A stretch of 5,732 nt of DNA, from the NCBI GenBank assembly GCA_030630935.1, contig DAOVMD010000224.1, positions 1 through 5,732 of the forward strand, written 5' to 3'. Below the pieces are notes generated by a model, which saw nothing but the letters and a program-made list of their open reading frames with translations, had not been told where the DNA came from and ran no database searches. The stretch's first letter is position 1. Each line of letters opens with the position of its first letter. Positions 4,491-5,732 of this stretch are shown piece by piece. Origin of the DNA: Candidatus Mcinerneyibacteriota bacterium (GTDB lineage: Bacteria; AUK180; JAQVHJ01). The position numbers and the translations under genes are program-made.

Positions 4491-5732
4491 ATGGGTAAAA
4501 AACCGTTAAACGTACTATTTTATTGGCATTTTCATCAGCCTTATTATTTTGATCTGTTAACCGGGTCGTTCAAGCTGCCCTGGGTGATTCTACATTCAAT
4601 TAAAGATTATTATTATATTGGACGTTTAATTGAACGTTATCCGAATATGCATTTTACATTCAATTTTGTCCCGTCTCTAATAGAGCAGATGGAAATTTAT
4701 CTTAAAGATAAAGAAAATGTAAACGATAAATTTATCTCAATTGCATTAAAAGATGCATCAACCTTAACAGATACTGATAAATCTTTTATTCTGAAGAACT
4801 TTTTCTATGCAAACTGGGTAAACATGATTGAGCCGTTGCCGAGGTATAAGGAATTATTAGATAAACGTGGTAGATTTATTTCAGAGGGTATTGTAAAGGA
4901 TAAAGTTAAGTACTGGACAGAACAAGATTTCAGGGACTTGCAGGTTCTGTTTCATCTATGCTGGTTTGACCCGATCTCAATTGAAGAGGAAGATTTTATA
5001 AAGGGATTAAGAGATAAGGGGCGCGATTTTACAGAAGAAGAGAAGCGTGCCTTGATTAATTATGAGTTCAAGATTTTAGAGAAGATTGTTCCGATGTATC
5101 GGAGATTATGGGATCAAGGTCAGGTTGAATTGACCGCAACTCCGTATTTCCATCCTATTCTTCCTTTAATTAATAACTCTAACTCTGCACGAGTTGAGAT
5201 GCCGAAATGGGAACCATTAAGAGAGACTTTCAGTCATCCTGAAGATGTTGAATACCATATTAATGCAGCATTATGTTTCTTTGAAGAGAGATTCGGGCGG
5301 AAACCTGTTGGGATGTGGCCTTCTGAAGGTTCCGTTTCGAAAGAGATTATTCCGATTATGGAGAAATTTAATATTCAATGGATTGCAACCGATGAGGCAA
5401 TCCTGAGCCGAAGCCAGGAACAATGGATTAAAAGGAATTCCATCGGTGAACTTGAGAATCCGGAAGAACTATATAAAGCATTCTCTTTAGATTTTGCAAA
5501 AAAACCGATAAATATAATTTTTAGAGACCATAAATTATCTGATAACTTTGCATTCAACTATCATCAGATCCCTGTAGACATCGCGATAAATAACTTCATG
5601 AAATATCTCGAGAAGGTCTATAATAAATTACCTGAATCCGATTATGATTATGCTGTACCGATTATTATGGATGGTGAGAACGCCTGGGAATATTTCCAAA
5701 ATAACGGGTATGAATTTTTAACAGGGATCTTT
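4491..5732 (+). CDS. Glycoside hydrolase family 57, alpha-amylase-like (3' end outside window)
   Basis: The frame is open for 414 codons from the ATG to the right edge with no stop, so the C-terminus is missing. GH57 enzymes are retaining alpha-glucan-active enzymes (alpha-amylase, amylopullulanase, 4-alpha-glucanotransferase, branching enzyme). Visible conserved regions are HFHQPYY with H13/H15 at the N-terminus, PWVILHSIKDYY near residue 30, TPYFHPILPL with H221, and GMWPSEGSVS with predicted nucleophile E279. They continue with FRDHKLSDNFAF, predicted acid/base D346, and IIMDGENAWEYF with D394/E396. All catalytic elements are inside the window. The pattern looks like the amylase/amylopullulanase branch (COG1449 type) rather than the branching-enzyme type, but exact specificity cannot be read. 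No signal peptide is seen (MGKKPLNVLFYW begins the first barrel strand), so a cytoplasmic role in glycogen or maltodextrin use is likely. It is probably co-transcribed with the TPR gene. Confidence 0.92.
   Translation, partial: MGKKPLNVLFYWHFHQPYYFDLLTGSFKLPWVILHSIKDYYYIGRLIERYPNMHFTFNFVPSLIEQMEIYLKDKENVNDKFISIALKDASTLTDTDKSFILKNFFYANWVNMIEPLPRYKELLDKRGRFISEGIVKDKVKYWTEQDFRDLQVLFHLCWFDPISIEEEDFIKGLRDKGRDFTEEEKRALINYEFKILEKIVPMYRRLWDQGQVELTATPYFHPILPLINNSNSARVEMPKWEPLRETFSHPEDVEYHINAALCFFEERFGRKPVGMWPSEGSVSKEIIPIMEKFNIQWIATDEAILSRSQEQWIKRNSIGELENPEELYKAFSLDFAKKPINIIFRDHKLSDNFAFNYHQIPVDIAINNFMKYLEKVYNKLPESDYDYAVPIIMDGENAWEYFQNNGYEFLTGIF

Overview
The window is an AT-rich bacterial chromosomal segment. 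All recognisable genes are on the + strand: a peptidoglycan and RNA housekeeping operon, then a TPR membrane protein and the start of a family-57 glycoside hydrolase (GH57). A signal-peptide-bearing AMIN/Amidase_3 cell-wall amidase suggests a Gram-negative (diderm) cell. The two promoters are ordinary sigma-70 type (TTGATT or TTGACA with TATAAT), which argues against a Bacteroidetes-type -7 element. The gene mix and the dispersed repeats would fit a candidate phylum near the FCB group or a similar anaerobic lineage. No marker gene here fixes the taxonomy, so that placement is only a guess.

Layout. Positions 2-136 hold the last 44 codons of an unidentified gene that begins outside the window. 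Positions 137-441 are non-coding and carry several inverted and direct repeats resembling dispersed intergenic repeat families. A strong extended -10 promoter (442-470) then drives three tightly packed genes. These are an exported N-acetylmuramoyl-L-alanine amidase (522-1952), glutamate racemase murI (1949-2803, TTG start, 4-nt overlap) and RNase PH rph (2775-3512, TTG start, 29-nt overlap with murI). A second promoter (3518-3547) begins 5 nt after the rph stop. It sits before a TPR-repeat membrane protein (3594-4463), which is followed after 27 nt by the first 414 codons of a GH57 enzyme (4491-5732) that runs off the right edge.

How the genes fit together. MurI supplies D-glutamate for new peptidoglycan, while the amidase cleaves the stem peptide from muramic acid during cell separation or wall remodelling, so the first operon pairs wall synthesis with wall turnover. 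RNase PH trims tRNA 3' ends and often sits next to murI in bacteria. The TPR protein probably works as an anchored scaffold at the membrane, with unknown partners. The GH57 enzyme should act on alpha-glucans such as glycogen or starch.

I see no CRISPR array, RNA gene, complete mobile element or defence system. No new system is evident. The points most worth a second look are the repeat-rich leader, a 20-bp perfect palindrome inside the amidase gene, and the identical core sequence in the two promoters.
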